Shown in pieces: positions 33,821 to 43,593 of a DNA stretch of 64,000 nt; the first letter of the stretch is position 1; the number at the start of each line of letters is the position of its first letter. Where the stretch lies: assembly GCA_965603125.1 (NCBI GenBank), contig CBFDBU010000003.1, forward strand, positions 102,541 through 166,540, read 5' to 3'. Origin of the DNA: JAJRTA01 sp965603125 (GTDB lineage: Bacteria; Zixibacteria; MSB-5A5; GN15; FEB-12). A program made the translations under genes and the position numbers. The notes below the pieces were generated by a model that worked only from the letters and a program-made list of their open reading frames with translations, searched no databases and was not told the DNA's origin.

Positions 33821-34939
33821 ATGTCAAAGTACAAAATCGCCTGGCTTCCCGGGGATGGCGTCGGCAACGATGTCATGGAAGCCGCCGGGATCCTTCTCGA
33901 CAAGATCGAGCTTGAGGCCGAGTACATCCATGGCGATATCGGTTGGGAGTTCTGGAAAACCGAGGCCAATCCTCTACCGGATCGCACGGTGGAACTTCTG
34001 AACAACGTCGACTGCGCTCTCTTCGGCGCTATTACTTCGTTGCCCAAGGAGGAATCCGAGGCGGCCCTCATTCCGGAACTGCGGGGCAAAGGTCACGTAT
34101 ACGCGTCGCCGATAGTGCGACTGCGGCAGGAGTTCAATCTGCGGACCAACCTTCGTCCGTGCAAAGCGTATCCGGGCAATCCCCTCAACTACAAAGACGG
34201 CATTGACATCGTTGTCTTTCGCGAAAACACGGAGGATCTCTATTCGGGCGTCGAGTTCTTCCCGTTGCCGGACGAAGTCCGCGAAGTGGTAAAGAAGCAC
34301 AACAAGAAAATGGCCCGCTTTGATCGTCACCCCGCCGACGAGATAGCCGTCTCGCTGAGGATCAATACCAAGACCGGCTGTCGCAATATCGCTATTGATG
34401 CGTTTGAGTATGCCAGGGAAACCGGACGCGAGAGTGTCACAGTGGTGGAGAAGCCCAACGTCATACGCGAAACGTCGGGACTGATGGTGCGTACGGCCCG
34501 CGAAGTGGCGAAGGACTATCCCGGTATCGAACTATGGGAGACCAACATCGACGCCATGTGCATGTGGCTGATCAAAAACCCGACAGACTACTCGGTGCTG
34601 GTGACGACGAACATGTTCGGCGATATCGTCTCTGATCTCTGCGCGCAACTTGTCGGCGGCCTCGGTTTTGCGGCGTCGGGCAATATCGGTGACAAGCTGG
34701 CGGTCTTTGAACCCACGCACGGCAGCGCGCCCAAGTATGCCGGGCAGTACAAAGTGAATCCGATGGCCATGCTCATTACGACGCGCATGATGCTTGAGTG
34801 GTTAGGTGAAACCGACAAGGCAGAGCGGCTTGAGAACGCCATCGCAGCGGTGATCAAAGACGGCGACGTGCGCACTTATGACGTGGGCGGCACTAGCACC
34901 ACTCTCGAGGTCGGCCAGGCGGTGGCGGGGAAGTTGTGA
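33821..34939 (+). CDS. Isocitrate/isopropylmalate dehydrogenase family enzyme (NAD-type)
   Basis: A 372-residue beta-decarboxylating dehydrogenase: LPGDGVGNDVMEAA start, substrate-binding RQEFNLRTNLRP and FRENTEDLYSGVE, metal site NMFGDIVSDLCAQLVGGLGFAASGNIGD, and cofactor loop EPTHGSAPKYAG. The fold family includes NAD-isocitrate, homoisocitrate, isopropylmalate and tartrate dehydrogenases. A separate NADP-type Icd is encoded 2 kb away, so this one may serve a different substrate or the NAD branch. AGGGAG lies upstream of the ATG. Confidence 0.88.
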   Translation: MSKYKIAWLPGDGVGNDVMEAAGILLDKIELEAEYIHGDIGWEFWKTEANPLPDRTVELLNNVDCALFGAITSLPKEESEAALIPELRGKGHVYASPIVRLRQEFNLRTNLRPCKAYPGNPLNYKDGIDIVVFRENTEDLYSGVEFFPLPDEVREVVKKHNKKMARFDRHPADEIAVSLRINTKTGCRNIAIDAFEYARETGRESVTVVEKPNVIRETSGLMVRTAREVAKDYPGIELWETNIDAMCMWLIKNPTDYSVLVTTNMFGDIVSDLCAQLVGGLGFAASGNIGDKLAVFEPTHGSAPKYAGQYKVNPMAMLITTRMMLEWLGETDKAERLENAIAAVIKDGDVRTYDVGGTSTTLEVGQAVAGKL

Positions 34940-34970
34940 GGGTAAAGCATGTTGAACCTGACGGTCGGGT

Positions 34971-34998
34971 GTCGGGTTCAAACTCGTTTGGATCCGAC
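34971..34998. repeat. REP-like palindrome, third copy
   Basis: A 13-bp stem with GU pairs (GTCGGGTTCAAAC / GTTTGGATCCGAC), TC loop. The apical CAAAC-nn-GTTTG is the same as in the hairpins flanking the RAYT gene 12 kb away. Confidence 0.6.
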
Positions 34999-35047
34999 CA
35001 AAAGTCATGCCCGAACAAGGGGCTTGTTGAAAAAGCCCAGCAATAGT

Positions 35048-35095
35048 AGGTTTGTCTTCAAACCTGCCAACAAAGGCGGGTCCGAAGACGGACCC
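35048..35095. repeat. Two further hairpins in the gap after the dehydrogenase gene
   Basis: AGGTTTG / CAAACCT (35048-35065) and GGGTCCG / CGGACCC (35078-35095), each with a 4-base loop. Together with the third REP-like copy they fill the 209-base gap and look like a dispersed intergenic repeat. Confidence 0.5.
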
Positions 35096-35148
35096 ACCCT
35101 ACGGAAGCTGATTCCGAAACCATTGCGCGTAAAGGAGGTTACGCTACC

Positions 35149-35571
35149 GTGGAAGAGAAAGCATATGAAGAAGTGGGAGCCAATTACAGGTTTTTTTTGC
35201 GATGGCGGCATGCCGCTGTGGTTGGTGATTTGATCATCTTGTGGGCAGTCCTTACGCTCTGCATTTCCGCCTATGAGGATGCCCGTCAGCTAATGTGGGT
35301 GATTCCGCTCTGTGCTTCACCCGTTGGGATCATCCTTTGGATCATCGATTTTCGAACACGTAAGATATACCACACCGCTATCCGTGCCGGGGCTGATTTG
35401 GAGGGAGATGTAAAAGGATTCTACACTCGTACAAGGGACGAAGTAGCTTTGCCAAAAGAAAAATCGTCTTTCTGTACACGCACTCATTCATTTGCTCTTG
35501 AAATTTTGTTTTTCGGAACGACTCTTACGTTCGTGGCGCTGTCAATCGGGTTTTATTGTTACTTTAGATAA
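35149..35571 (+). CDS. Small membrane protein, function unknown
   Basis: A 140-residue protein with three predicted membrane helices (VVGDLIILWAVLTLCI, MWVIPLCASPVGIILWII and LFFGTTLTFVALSIGFY) and a charged cytoplasmic stretch between the second and third. I do not recognise a family with confidence. It starts with GTG, 10 bases after AGGAGG. G+C is lower than in its neighbours, and it borders a zone of broken genes and repeats, so it may be laterally acquired. Confidence 0.65.
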   Translation: MEEKAYEEVGANYRFFLRWRHAAVVGDLIILWAVLTLCISAYEDARQLMWVIPLCASPVGIILWIIDFRTRKIYHTAIRAGADLEGDVKGFYTRTRDEVALPKEKSSFCTRTHSFALEILFFGTTLTFVALSIGFYCYFR

Positions 35572-35774
35572 GTTGTATACAACTGCTTTTTGCAGTCGGA
35601 CGTCTCCGCCACGATCTGCCGAACTCGGCGGGGCGTGACACCGGAGAGTCTGGCGATCTCGCGTGTGGAGATTCCCTGGTCTTTCAGGGCAAGTACCTGT
35701 CTGTGGCGCTCTTGGTAGTCACCGTAGATACCGTATTTCAGGACACGGCCAACTGAGCCGTGTTGTCCGGGGTC
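35559..35774 (-). pseudogene. Remnant of a helix-turn-helix protein
   Basis: The minus strand is open for 71 codons between two stops but has no usable start codon until near its end. It encodes a typical HTH: ERHRQVLALKDQGIST, REIARLSGVTPRRVRQIV. This is probably the end of a recombinase, transposase or regulator whose front part is gone. It overlaps the tail of the convergent membrane-protein gene. Confidence 0.55.
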
Positions 35775-35779
35775 CTATG

Positions 35780-35986
35780 CTATGGTCTTGATCCCATGCG
35801 CTCGATGATGACCTGCCGGGCAGCGCGGAGGGCAAGGCCGCGATGGGACACCCGATTTTTTTCCTCCAGTGTCATCTGCGAAAACCGCATCCCCGCGGGC
35901 GGGTAGAAAAACACCGGGTCATAACCGAAACCCCTGTCGCCGACGATGTCCTCGGCTATGTATCCCTGCGCCGCGCCCTCGATTGC
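35780..35986 (-). pseudogene. rdgB: 3' fragment of rdgB (XTP/dITP diphosphatase)
   Basis: The minus strand encodes the last ~68 residues of an RdgB/HAM1 protein: GFGYDPVFFYPP, then MTLEEKNRVSHRGLAL, ending ERMGSRP and TAG. These are the family's C-terminal active-site motifs (substrate loop, Lys, SHR). The N-terminal two thirds are missing, and an in-frame stop (TAA) lies just upstream of the recognisable part. Broken by rearrangement next to the IS110 fragment; an intact rdgB presumably exists elsewhere. Confidence 0.8.
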
Positions 35987-36038
35987 CTGCGATTAGCTCA
36001 TCAATGAGCTCGTCTGCCTCGTCGCGCTTGTCGATCAT
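35919..36038 (-). other. Chimeric short ORF with strong translation start
   Basis: An ATG (36036-36038) with a perfect AAGGAGG 6 bases upstream opens a 39-codon frame beginning MIDKRDEADELIDELIAG. After about 18 codons it runs out of frame into the rdgB fragment. A TATATT -10 (minus strand, 36058-36063) lies 17 bases from TTTTTG. This looks like the promoter and first codons of an unrelated small gene fused to the rdgB scrap. Confidence 0.45.
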
Positions 36039-36103
36039 GTGTATCCTCCTTCAAATGAATATACATCATGACCGCTTACACAAAAATACTTACACGTCCA
36101 ACG

Positions 36104-36499
36104 AATCCGATGCTGTATTAAACACCGCCACTTTTGGATCTCATCGTCAGGGATGTATACCTCCGGCAAGTATCCCGCCCGAAGAAGATCGGCCAGGATA
36201 CGAGCATCAATGCGGTCGTTCTTCAAGCGCGACTCGGCGATCAAACGTACCTTGCCGGGGTTCGCCAAATGAACCGAACCGGCGTATGGCTGTAACTGAT
36301 CGATGAACCAATAGCTGTTCTCCAGGGGCTCTAACACCACCCGATGACGAGGTGTCACACTTGAAGCAAATTTCAAAACAGCACCGGCATCGGTAGAACG
36401 ACTACCCTGTTTGACGACATCACCGGACGGGCTTAACATCACAAAGTCAAACTTTCGCTTGTGAAGGTCGATCCCAACATAAATATTACTCTTAGCCAT
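36104..36499 (-). pseudogene. 5' fragment of an IS110-family transposase
   Basis: The first ~132 residues of an IS110-type DEDD transposase: YVGIDLHKRKFDFVML (first Asp), VLEPLENSYWFID (Glu), and KNDRIDARILADLLRAGYLPEVYIP (Asp/Asp). Homology stops after about residue 132 and the frame continues into unrelated sequence to 36035. The C-terminal Ser-containing transposase half is absent, so the element is dead. Confidence 0.85.
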
Positions 36500-36611
36500 G
36501 GTCGAGTTCCTTACTTCTTTTGGCCAATTCTCAAACCAAAAGATAAACAGGACCTCGACCTTTTCATAAGATCAGGGTGACAGGGTGGTGACACAACATA
36601 CCTGGCACACG

Positions 36612-36638
36612 AAAAAGGGAAGACCGAGAGGTCTTCCC
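36612..36638 (-). terminator. Rho-independent terminator after icd
   Basis: Minus strand: a perfect 9-bp stem GGGAAGACC / GGTCTTCCC with a 4-base loop, then TTTTTC, about 32 bases past the icd stop. It ends the long central-carbon block. Confidence 0.88.
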
Positions 36639-36669
36639 TTCGTCGAACACGATAAGAACCGCTTGCGGC

Positions 36670-37914
<1,245 letters not shown>

Positions 37915-37931
37915 TGTATCTCCTCTGGGGA

Positions 37932-38861
37932 TTACTTGTAGCCGAGAGCCCTCAGGTGGCTCTTGTAGGTTTTGGCCGACGCCTGCAGAGCGGCCTTTTC
38001 GCTCTTGCTGAGCTTGAGTTCGATGATCTTCTCCACGCCCTTAGCGCCGAGCACCACCGGAACTCCGATATAGATATTTTTGATTCCGTACTGACCGGTC
38101 AGGAATGCCGACGCCGGCAGCACTTTCTTCTCATCGTTGAAAACCGAGCGGCACATGTCGACTGTCGCCGCCGCCGGGGCGTAATAGGCGGAGCCGGTTT
38201 TGAGAAGTTTCACAATCTCTCCACCACCGACGCGGGTGCGATCGGCAATGGCCTTGACCCGATCCTTCGAGATCAGTTCCGAAATGGGAATCCCGGCCAC
38301 GGTGGTGTAGCGCGGCAGCGGTACCATGGTGTCGCCGTGACCGCCGAGCACCATCGCCTGTGTGTCCGTCATGGCCACGCCGAGTTCCATGGAGATGAAG
38401 GCGCGAAAACGAATCGAGTCGAGCACGCCGGCCTGGCCGAAAACACGGCTCTTGGGGAAACCGGTCACTCTCTGCATGTGAAAGGTCATCAGATCAAGCG
38501 GGTTGGAGACCACGATAACGAAACTCTTGGGGGCGTGTTTCTTGATCTCCTTGCCGACGGATTTCACTATGTCGGCGTTCATGTTTAACAGGTCTTCGCG
38601 CGACATGCCGGGCTTGCGCGGAAGTCCGGCGGTCATGATGACTATATCGGCGCCCTTGAGATCGGAAAACTTGTTAGTGCCTTTGACCATTGCGTTATAA
38701 CCACGAACAGGTCCGGCCTGCGTCAGGTCGAGGCCCTTGCCCTGCGGAACGCCCTGGATAATGTCAACCATGACGACATCGGCGAAATTGGCCTCGGCCA
38801 GATACATGGCACAGGATGCACCGACGTTACCGGCACCGACGACTGCGATCTTCTTGTTCAT
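37932..38861 (-). CDS. mdh: Malate dehydrogenase
   Basis: A 309-residue LDH-like malate dehydrogenase. It shows the NAD Gly motif GAGNVGAS (9-16), the substrate Arg regions LPRKPGM and IRFRAF, VVSNPLDLMT and catalytic His in GGHGDTMVPLPRY. The Arg in LPRKPGMSREDLL marks malate rather than lactate specificity. It is located between larA and icd on the same strand. Confidence 0.94.
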   Translation of the reverse strand: MNKKIAVVGAGNVGASCAMYLAEANFADVVMVDIIQGVPQGKGLDLTQAGPVRGYNAMVKGTNKFSDLKGADIVIMTAGLPRKPGMSREDLLNMNADIVKSVGKEIKKHAPKSFVIVVSNPLDLMTFHMQRVTGFPKSRVFGQAGVLDSIRFRAFISMELGVAMTDTQAMVLGGHGDTMVPLPRYTTVAGIPISELISKDRVKAIADRTRVGGGEIVKLLKTGSAYYAPAAATVDMCRSVFNDEKKVLPASAFLTGQYGIKNIYIGVPVVLGAKGVEKIIELKLSKSEKAALQASAKTYKSHLRALGYK

Positions 38862-38895
38862 TCCATCCTCCAGACTCTCAGCGAGTTGCTACGGT

Positions 38896-40119
38896 TTATT
38901 CAGACAATACGATATTTCCGGCGTCACAAGCGACGGCAATCCTGAGATCCGGGCCGACGCACTCGTCTATGTATAGCAATTCCTTCACTATGTCAAGCGG
39001 TTCGTAGAACACACGGCGGACAACCTCGTCGGGAAGGCCGCTGTGCAGGCAGACTCTGATCCGGCGACCGATGGCGTTGACCCTGGAAAGCTTGTGCGAA
39101 CCGAAATGAAGCTGCCCGTCGAAGGCGGCGTTCTTGTCGGTATCCCATTGAGCGGCCAGGTCAAAGAAATAAGGCGACCCTATTCCTTCCCGGCAGCAGG
39201 AGACAAGAATTATCAGTCCTCCATCTCTGACGGCGTGCTGGCAGTTCTCCAGCGCCTTCTGAACCTGGTACAGGTTCTCGTCAAGCGGCGGCAGCACCTC
39301 GCAGATCACGATGTTGTAGGGCTTTGTCACGCGACGGGCAAAAACGGCCTCGGCTCTTTGCGCGGCTTCGGCGAAAGCGATATCCAACCGACCGCAGAAC
39401 ACCGCCGCGACAGGACTCTCGGCGTCGCGGACAACCTGAATGCCGAAGAACTTCTCGGGATCGAGCGTACTCATGAGACTCTGCAGATGCTCGGCCACCG
39501 GGTTGCCGCTTAGTCTCAGGGGCGCCGCCTCAAGAGAGTTGGCAAGATTGTGGTTGCGTTCGATCGTGGCCAGGTCGGTAAGACCGGGAAAGATCGACTT
39601 GCGACCCCCGGTGAAACCGGCGAAATAGTGCGGCTCCACGGACCCGATAACCAGCAGCCTCTCATGCTCGACTATCGCCCGGTTAAGCAGGATATCTCCG
39701 CCCAGGTTGTCGACACCGAGCTTGACCATCGAGGAGTAGTCCCCGGCGTCATGAGCCGACAGTCGATCCTCAACGGGGGGCAAGAACTCGCCAAGAATCT
39801 GCTCATATTGCCTGTACGTGGGAGACTGATGGGTGCCGGTGGCGACCAGAATGGAGGCCCTGTCCAGCAACTGACCGTCGAGGCGATTGAGCCATGCAAG
39901 TATTACCGCGGTTGGGGTTTCGCGGTAGGCGTCGTTGACAACGATCAGCGGTGTTTTCCCGGACAGGAAGTCATGCCCGCCGGACCCGGCGAAAGCGGCT
40001 GCGAACTGGTCGAAGTCGCATGTCTGACCGGTCGAAGCGGGCGAGAAGTGATCGACAGTTACCCGGGGTGGAATGGGAAGCTGGATGCTCGATCCATTGT
40101 AGGCGATGTCAATTCCCAT
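38896..40119 (-). CDS. larA: LarA-family nickel-pincer 2-hydroxyacid racemase
   Basis: A 407-residue protein of the lactate racemase catalytic family. Visible landmarks are the first catalytic His region VATGTHQSPT, the second His in VEPHYFAGFTGGRKSIFPG, whose Lys anchors the nickel-pincer cofactor in LarA, and the later GIGSPYFFDL. Family members racemise lactate, malate and other 2-hydroxyacids. Cofactor-making larB, larC and larE are not in the window. It lies 34 bases before mdh, so malate is an attractive substrate, but this is inference. Confidence 0.82.
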   Translation of the reverse strand: MGIDIAYNGSSIQLPIPPRVTVDHFSPASTGQTCDFDQFAAAFAGSGGHDFLSGKTPLIVVNDAYRETPTAVILAWLNRLDGQLLDRASILVATGTHQSPTYRQYEQILGEFLPPVEDRLSAHDAGDYSSMVKLGVDNLGGDILLNRAIVEHERLLVIGSVEPHYFAGFTGGRKSIFPGLTDLATIERNHNLANSLEAAPLRLSGNPVAEHLQSLMSTLDPEKFFGIQVVRDAESPVAAVFCGRLDIAFAEAAQRAEAVFARRVTKPYNIVICEVLPPLDENLYQVQKALENCQHAVRDGGLIILVSCCREGIGSPYFFDLAAQWDTDKNAAFDGQLHFGSHKLSRVNAIGRRIRVCLHSGLPDEVVRRVFYEPLDIVKELLYIDECVGPDLRIAVACDAGNIVLSE

Positions 40120-40250
40120 GAATGCCTGTCTCCCGATGAGAACCCCTCGGGACGTTCACCGACATGGCAACCGCCGGAACCGATCGGCTGCACGGCACTC
40201 GCGCCGGGGACAGCTCGGCACGGGGGCGACCGGACATCTGCAAAATGCGG

Positions 40251-40652
40251 TTAGTCGCCGAAGAAGAAAGCAATCTCGACGGCAGCATTTTCGTCGGAAT
40301 CGGAAGCATGGACCGAATTGCGCTGGACGTCGAGAGCGATCTCCTGGCGGATGGTCCCGCAGGCGGCGTGGGCCGGATCTGTAGCGCCGATTAGATCGCG
40401 GAGGTCGACCACGGCGTTCTCTTTTTCCAGTACCATCGGGATCACTCGTCCCGACACCATGAATTCAACCAGGTTGTCCAGAAACGGTTTTCCCTCGTGC
40501 ACAGCGTAGAACCGGCGCGCCTGGGTTTTTGTCAACCGGAGCATACGCATCTGGACAATTTGAAAGTGCGCCCGCTCCAGGCGGTCGATTATGTGACCGA
40601 CGAGCCGGCGATCGGTCGCATCCGGCTTGATGATCAGCAGCGTCTGCCTCAA
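40251..40652 (-). CDS. ndk: Nucleoside diphosphate kinase
   Basis: A 133-residue enzyme balancing NTP pools. It has the start TLLIIKPDA, the conserved HEGKPFLDNLVEFMVSG, GATDPAHAACGTIRQ and the phosphorylated His in NSVHASDS (about residue 114). The length is slightly short of the usual 137-143 but complete. It lies between korC and larA; pairing with succinyl-CoA synthetase and its nucleotide product is a sensible context. Confidence 0.95.
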   Translation of the reverse strand: MRQTLLIIKPDATDRRLVGHIIDRLERAHFQIVQMRMLRLTKTQARRFYAVHEGKPFLDNLVEFMVSGRVIPMVLEKENAVVDLRDLIGATDPAHAACGTIRQEIALDVQRNSVHASDSDENAAVEIAFFFGD

Positions 40653-40681
40653 CTTGTCCCCTGCTTCAGTTTGATCGGCTC

Positions 40682-41263
40682 CTACTCCTTTTTCGCAATC
40701 TTCATGGCCTCGCGATACCCGATCTCAACCGCAGCCCTGTTCTTGTCCTCGGTGCCACGCGGGGCGTGGCTTAGAACCGCCTCAATCAGGTCCTCCCTGG
40801 TAACAATGCCGGTAAAGGCGGCAATGGCTCCCAGGGCCACCACGTTGGCCACCATGACATGACCGGCCTCCTCCCGGGCCAGCCGGGTGAAAGGAAGACC
40901 ATAATAGTTATCGGTGGGAATCCGGGTAACCAGGCCGTTGTCAACGATGAGGACACCCTCCTTGTGGAGATCGCCATAGTACTTGTCGAGGGATTCCTGG
41001 GTCATGGTCAAGAGCAGGTCCAACTGCATCGCCTTGGGATAGTAGATCTCGTTGGACGAGATCACGATGTCGGACTTGGATGCGCCACCGCGAGCCTCGG
41101 GACCATACGACTGGGTCTGGATCACTCTCTTAGTGTAGTCAGTGCCGATTGCCTCGGCAAGCATGACAGAACCTAAGATCATACCCTGGCCGCCCGATCC
41201 GGAGAGACGGATTTCGAAACGGTCATGGGGGATATCGATTCGATCCAGCAACTTGTGCTCCAT
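40682..41263 (-). CDS. korC: 2-oxoglutarate:ferredoxin oxidoreductase, gamma subunit
   Basis: A 193-residue gamma domain: RLSGSGGQGMILGSVMLAEAI, QSYGPEARGGASKSDIVIS and MVANVVALGAIAAFTGIV. It completes the four-part KOR with korB, korA and korD directly upstream (2-base gap to korB). The complex reversibly converts 2-oxoglutarate, CoA and oxidised ferredoxin to succinyl-CoA, CO2 and reduced ferredoxin. Confidence 0.92.
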   Translation of the reverse strand: MEHKLLDRIDIPHDRFEIRLSGSGGQGMILGSVMLAEAIGTDYTKRVIQTQSYGPEARGGASKSDIVISSNEIYYPKAMQLDLLLTMTQESLDKYYGDLHKEGVLIVDNGLVTRIPTDNYYGLPFTRLAREEAGHVMVANVVALGAIAAFTGIVTREDLIEAVLSHAPRGTEDKNRAAVEIGYREAMKIAKKE

Positions 41264-41265
41264 GG

Positions 41266-42126
41266 CTACTTTTCTCCCATCTGAGCGTCCACTACTTTCT
41301 GATACTCGTCGCAGAATTCGGTCTTGTCGTCCTCGTAGAGGGTACCGATTACGTACTTGTCCACCAGTTCCTCCGGGCTCATTCTCTTGGCCCGGGCGCT
41401 GGTCACAGATCTCTCCTTGTACTCCTTCAGCATCGAGACGGCATCTCCGCGCCGGTTGAGCCGTCCGAAGTAAGTATGGCAGTTTGATATCACTTCCACG
41501 AACGAGAAACCGCGGTGGTCAACCGCTTGCAGGATTGCCTTCTCAAGCTGAGGTGCGTGGTAGACCGTAGCACGGGCGACATACGAAGCCCCGGCGGCCT
41601 CGGCCAGTTTGCACGGGTCAAAGTGTTTCTCGACATTGCCGTATGGGGTCGTGGTAGAGAAGGCAGCCGTGGGCGTTGTGGGAGAACCCTGCCCGCCGGT
41701 CATACCGTAGATGTAGTTGTTGACCAGGATGGCTGTTATATCGATGTTGCGCCGGCAGGCATGGATGAAATGGTTGCCGCCGATCGCCAGCGCATCACCG
41801 TCGCCGGTAACCACGATAACCTTCAGGTGTGGTTGAGCGAATTTGACTCCCGTGGCAAAGGGCAGCGCCCGTCCGTGGGTAGTGTGGAGGGCATTGAAAT
41901 CGAGATAGATGGGCATACGGCTGGTACACCCGATACCGGACACCATGACTATCTCGTCCTTGGACAGGCCCAACTTGTCTATGGCGCGCACAATGGCGCT
42001 CATTACGATGCCGTTCCCGCAACCGGCGCACCAGACGTTCGGGAACTTCTTTTTCGGTCGCAGGTAGTTGAGAATCACGTCCGACCGCTGCCTGGGAGCG
42101 GCTTTCGTTTTTTCGACAGTAGTCAT
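41266..42126 (-). CDS. korB: 2-oxoglutarate:ferredoxin oxidoreductase, beta subunit (TPP-binding)
   Basis: A 286-residue subunit that binds thiamine diphosphate and one 4Fe-4S cluster. It shows CAGCGNGIV (cluster Cys pair), the TPP/Mg motif VTGDGDALAIGGNH ... LVNNYIYGMTGGQ and HTTHGRALPFATGVK. The start overlaps the korA stop by one base. The KOR-type HxxH/ALP context favours 2-oxoglutarate over pyruvate. Confidence 0.93.
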   Translation of the reverse strand: MTTVEKTKAAPRQRSDVILNYLRPKKKFPNVWCAGCGNGIVMSAIVRAIDKLGLSKDEIVMVSGIGCTSRMPIYLDFNALHTTHGRALPFATGVKFAQPHLKVIVVTGDGDALAIGGNHFIHACRRNIDITAILVNNYIYGMTGGQGSPTTPTAAFSTTTPYGNVEKHFDPCKLAEAAGASYVARATVYHAPQLEKAILQAVDHRGFSFVEVISNCHTYFGRLNRRGDAVSMLKEYKERSVTSARAKRMSPEELVDKYVIGTLYEDDKTEFCDEYQKVVDAQMGEK

Positions 42127-43262
42127 TACATCACCTCTTCCAGCTTCTCCAGCAGTTGCATCGGCGTCAGGATTTCGCCGTCGTAGCGTAGCAGGGAATG
42201 TATCTCGGTGTCGGGCGGCAGGACACGTCCCACCTCACGAACGATCTGACCCATGTTCAATTCCGGAACGATCACCTTGTGGCACCCGGCCAAGTAGTCG
42301 CGCAGTTCATCGTCCGGGAATGGCCAGACCGTGTAGAGCTGGATCATGCCCACCTTTACCCCGGCATTTCTGGCCAGGGCCACGGCCAGAAGAACCGCCC
42401 GTGATACCGAGCCGTATGACACGAAGGCGATCTCGGCATCATCCATCATTTCGATACGAAGTTTGGTGATCTCGCTCTTGAAGTTGAGAATCTTGTTTCG
42501 CAGTTTGTCCAGCTTCTGTTTGATCTCGTCCGGGCGATTGGTGGTAAATCCCATCGCATCGTGCGTCAAACCGGTTATGACGTACCGATATCCTTCGCCG
42601 TACGCGGGCATGGGCGAAACACCGCGAGCGGTATGGGCGAACGGTTCAAACTCCTCCGGCGAGGCGGTCGGCTTGACCCGGTCCACAACCTGGTGCTCAC
42701 CCGGCCTGGGCAGCGAGATCATCTCGCGCTGGTGACTAATCACCTCGTCGAGCAGGATCGTCACCGGCGTGCGAAAGCGTTCGGCGAGATTGAAGGCGCG
42801 AATGGTCTCGGTGACAGTATCGCCCACCGTGGACGGCGCCACCGCAATGGCGGTATAGTCACCGTGCGGGCCCCACCTCGCCTGCATCGTATCGGACTGA
42901 CTACCCTTTGTCGGCAGTCCGGTGGAAGGCCCCCCGCGCTGGACATTGATAATCACGCATGGCGTCTCGGTCATGTAGGCATAACCGATATTCTCCACCA
43001 TGAGTGAATAGCCGGGACCGGAGGTTGCCGTCATCGCCTTCAGGCCCGAAACGGAGGCTCCCACCACGGCTCCGATGGAACCGATTTCATCCTCCATCTG
43101 GATAAACCGGCCTCCGATCCTGGGCAACTCGCGGGAACAGCCTTCGGCCACCTCCGTCGAGGGGGTGATCGGGTAGCCCGCGAAGAAGCGCATCCCGGCA
43201 TATATGGCGCCGTGAACACAGGCCAGGTTTCCCAGAAGCAGCTTTCTTTGTGTGTCAACCAT
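42126..43262 (-). CDS. korA: 2-oxoglutarate:ferredoxin oxidoreductase, alpha subunit
   Basis: A 378-residue subunit: GNLACVHGAIYAGMRFFAGYPITPSTEVAE, QMEDEIGSIGAVVGASVSG, TATSGPGYSLMVENIGYA and VQRGGPSTGLPT, all typical of KOR alpha chains. The frame is open upstream to 43331, but ATG 43262 gives the family start and avoids overlap with korD. Lies between korD and korB. Confidence 0.94.
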   Translation of the reverse strand: MVDTQRKLLLGNLACVHGAIYAGMRFFAGYPITPSTEVAEGCSRELPRIGGRFIQMEDEIGSIGAVVGASVSGLKAMTATSGPGYSLMVENIGYAYMTETPCVIINVQRGGPSTGLPTKGSQSDTMQARWGPHGDYTAIAVAPSTVGDTVTETIRAFNLAERFRTPVTILLDEVISHQREMISLPRPGEHQVVDRVKPTASPEEFEPFAHTARGVSPMPAYGEGYRYVITGLTHDAMGFTTNRPDEIKQKLDKLRNKILNFKSEITKLRIEMMDDAEIAFVSYGSVSRAVLLAVALARNAGVKVGMIQLYTVWPFPDDELRDYLAGCHKVIVPELNMGQIVREVGRVLPPDTEIHSLLRYDGEILTPMQLLEKLEEVM

Positions 43263-43275
43263 ACTGTTACCTAAC

Positions 43276-43539
43276 CTATTTGTAGTTCGAGGTGATGGCG
43301 AAATCGGGGCAGTGAATCCAGCAAATCGCACACTGGTTGCAATCCTCGCTGCGCGCCAGCACCGGTTTGCCGTCCCGATCAGGCTCGAAAACCTGCGTGG
43401 GGCAGAGAGCGATGCAGATATTGCAGGCCTTGCACCAGGCCAGGTTTATGTTCAACGGTGGCGGCCCGTTGGAGTAGTCGTACTTGCTCTTGCCCTTTTT
43501 CTCGGAAGCGGACTTCTGCTCCGCTTTTGATTCAGTCAT
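43276..43539 (-). CDS. korD: 2-oxoglutarate:ferredoxin oxidoreductase, delta (ferredoxin-like) subunit
   Basis: An 87-residue protein carrying two 4Fe-4S cluster motifs, CKACNICIALCP and CNQCAICWIHCP, after a Lys/Ser-rich N-terminal stretch. It relays electrons from korB to external ferredoxin. First gene of the korDABC set, just downstream of sucD. Confidence 0.93.
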   Translation of the reverse strand: MTESKAEQKSASEKKGKSKYDYSNGPPPLNINLAWCKACNICIALCPTQVFEPDRDGKPVLARSEDCNQCAICWIHCPDFAITSNYK

Positions 43540-43593
43540 GGCTCTTCCTCAAATGGTAACGACATTGCTCTGCATCGGAAGTTCGCTGCATAT

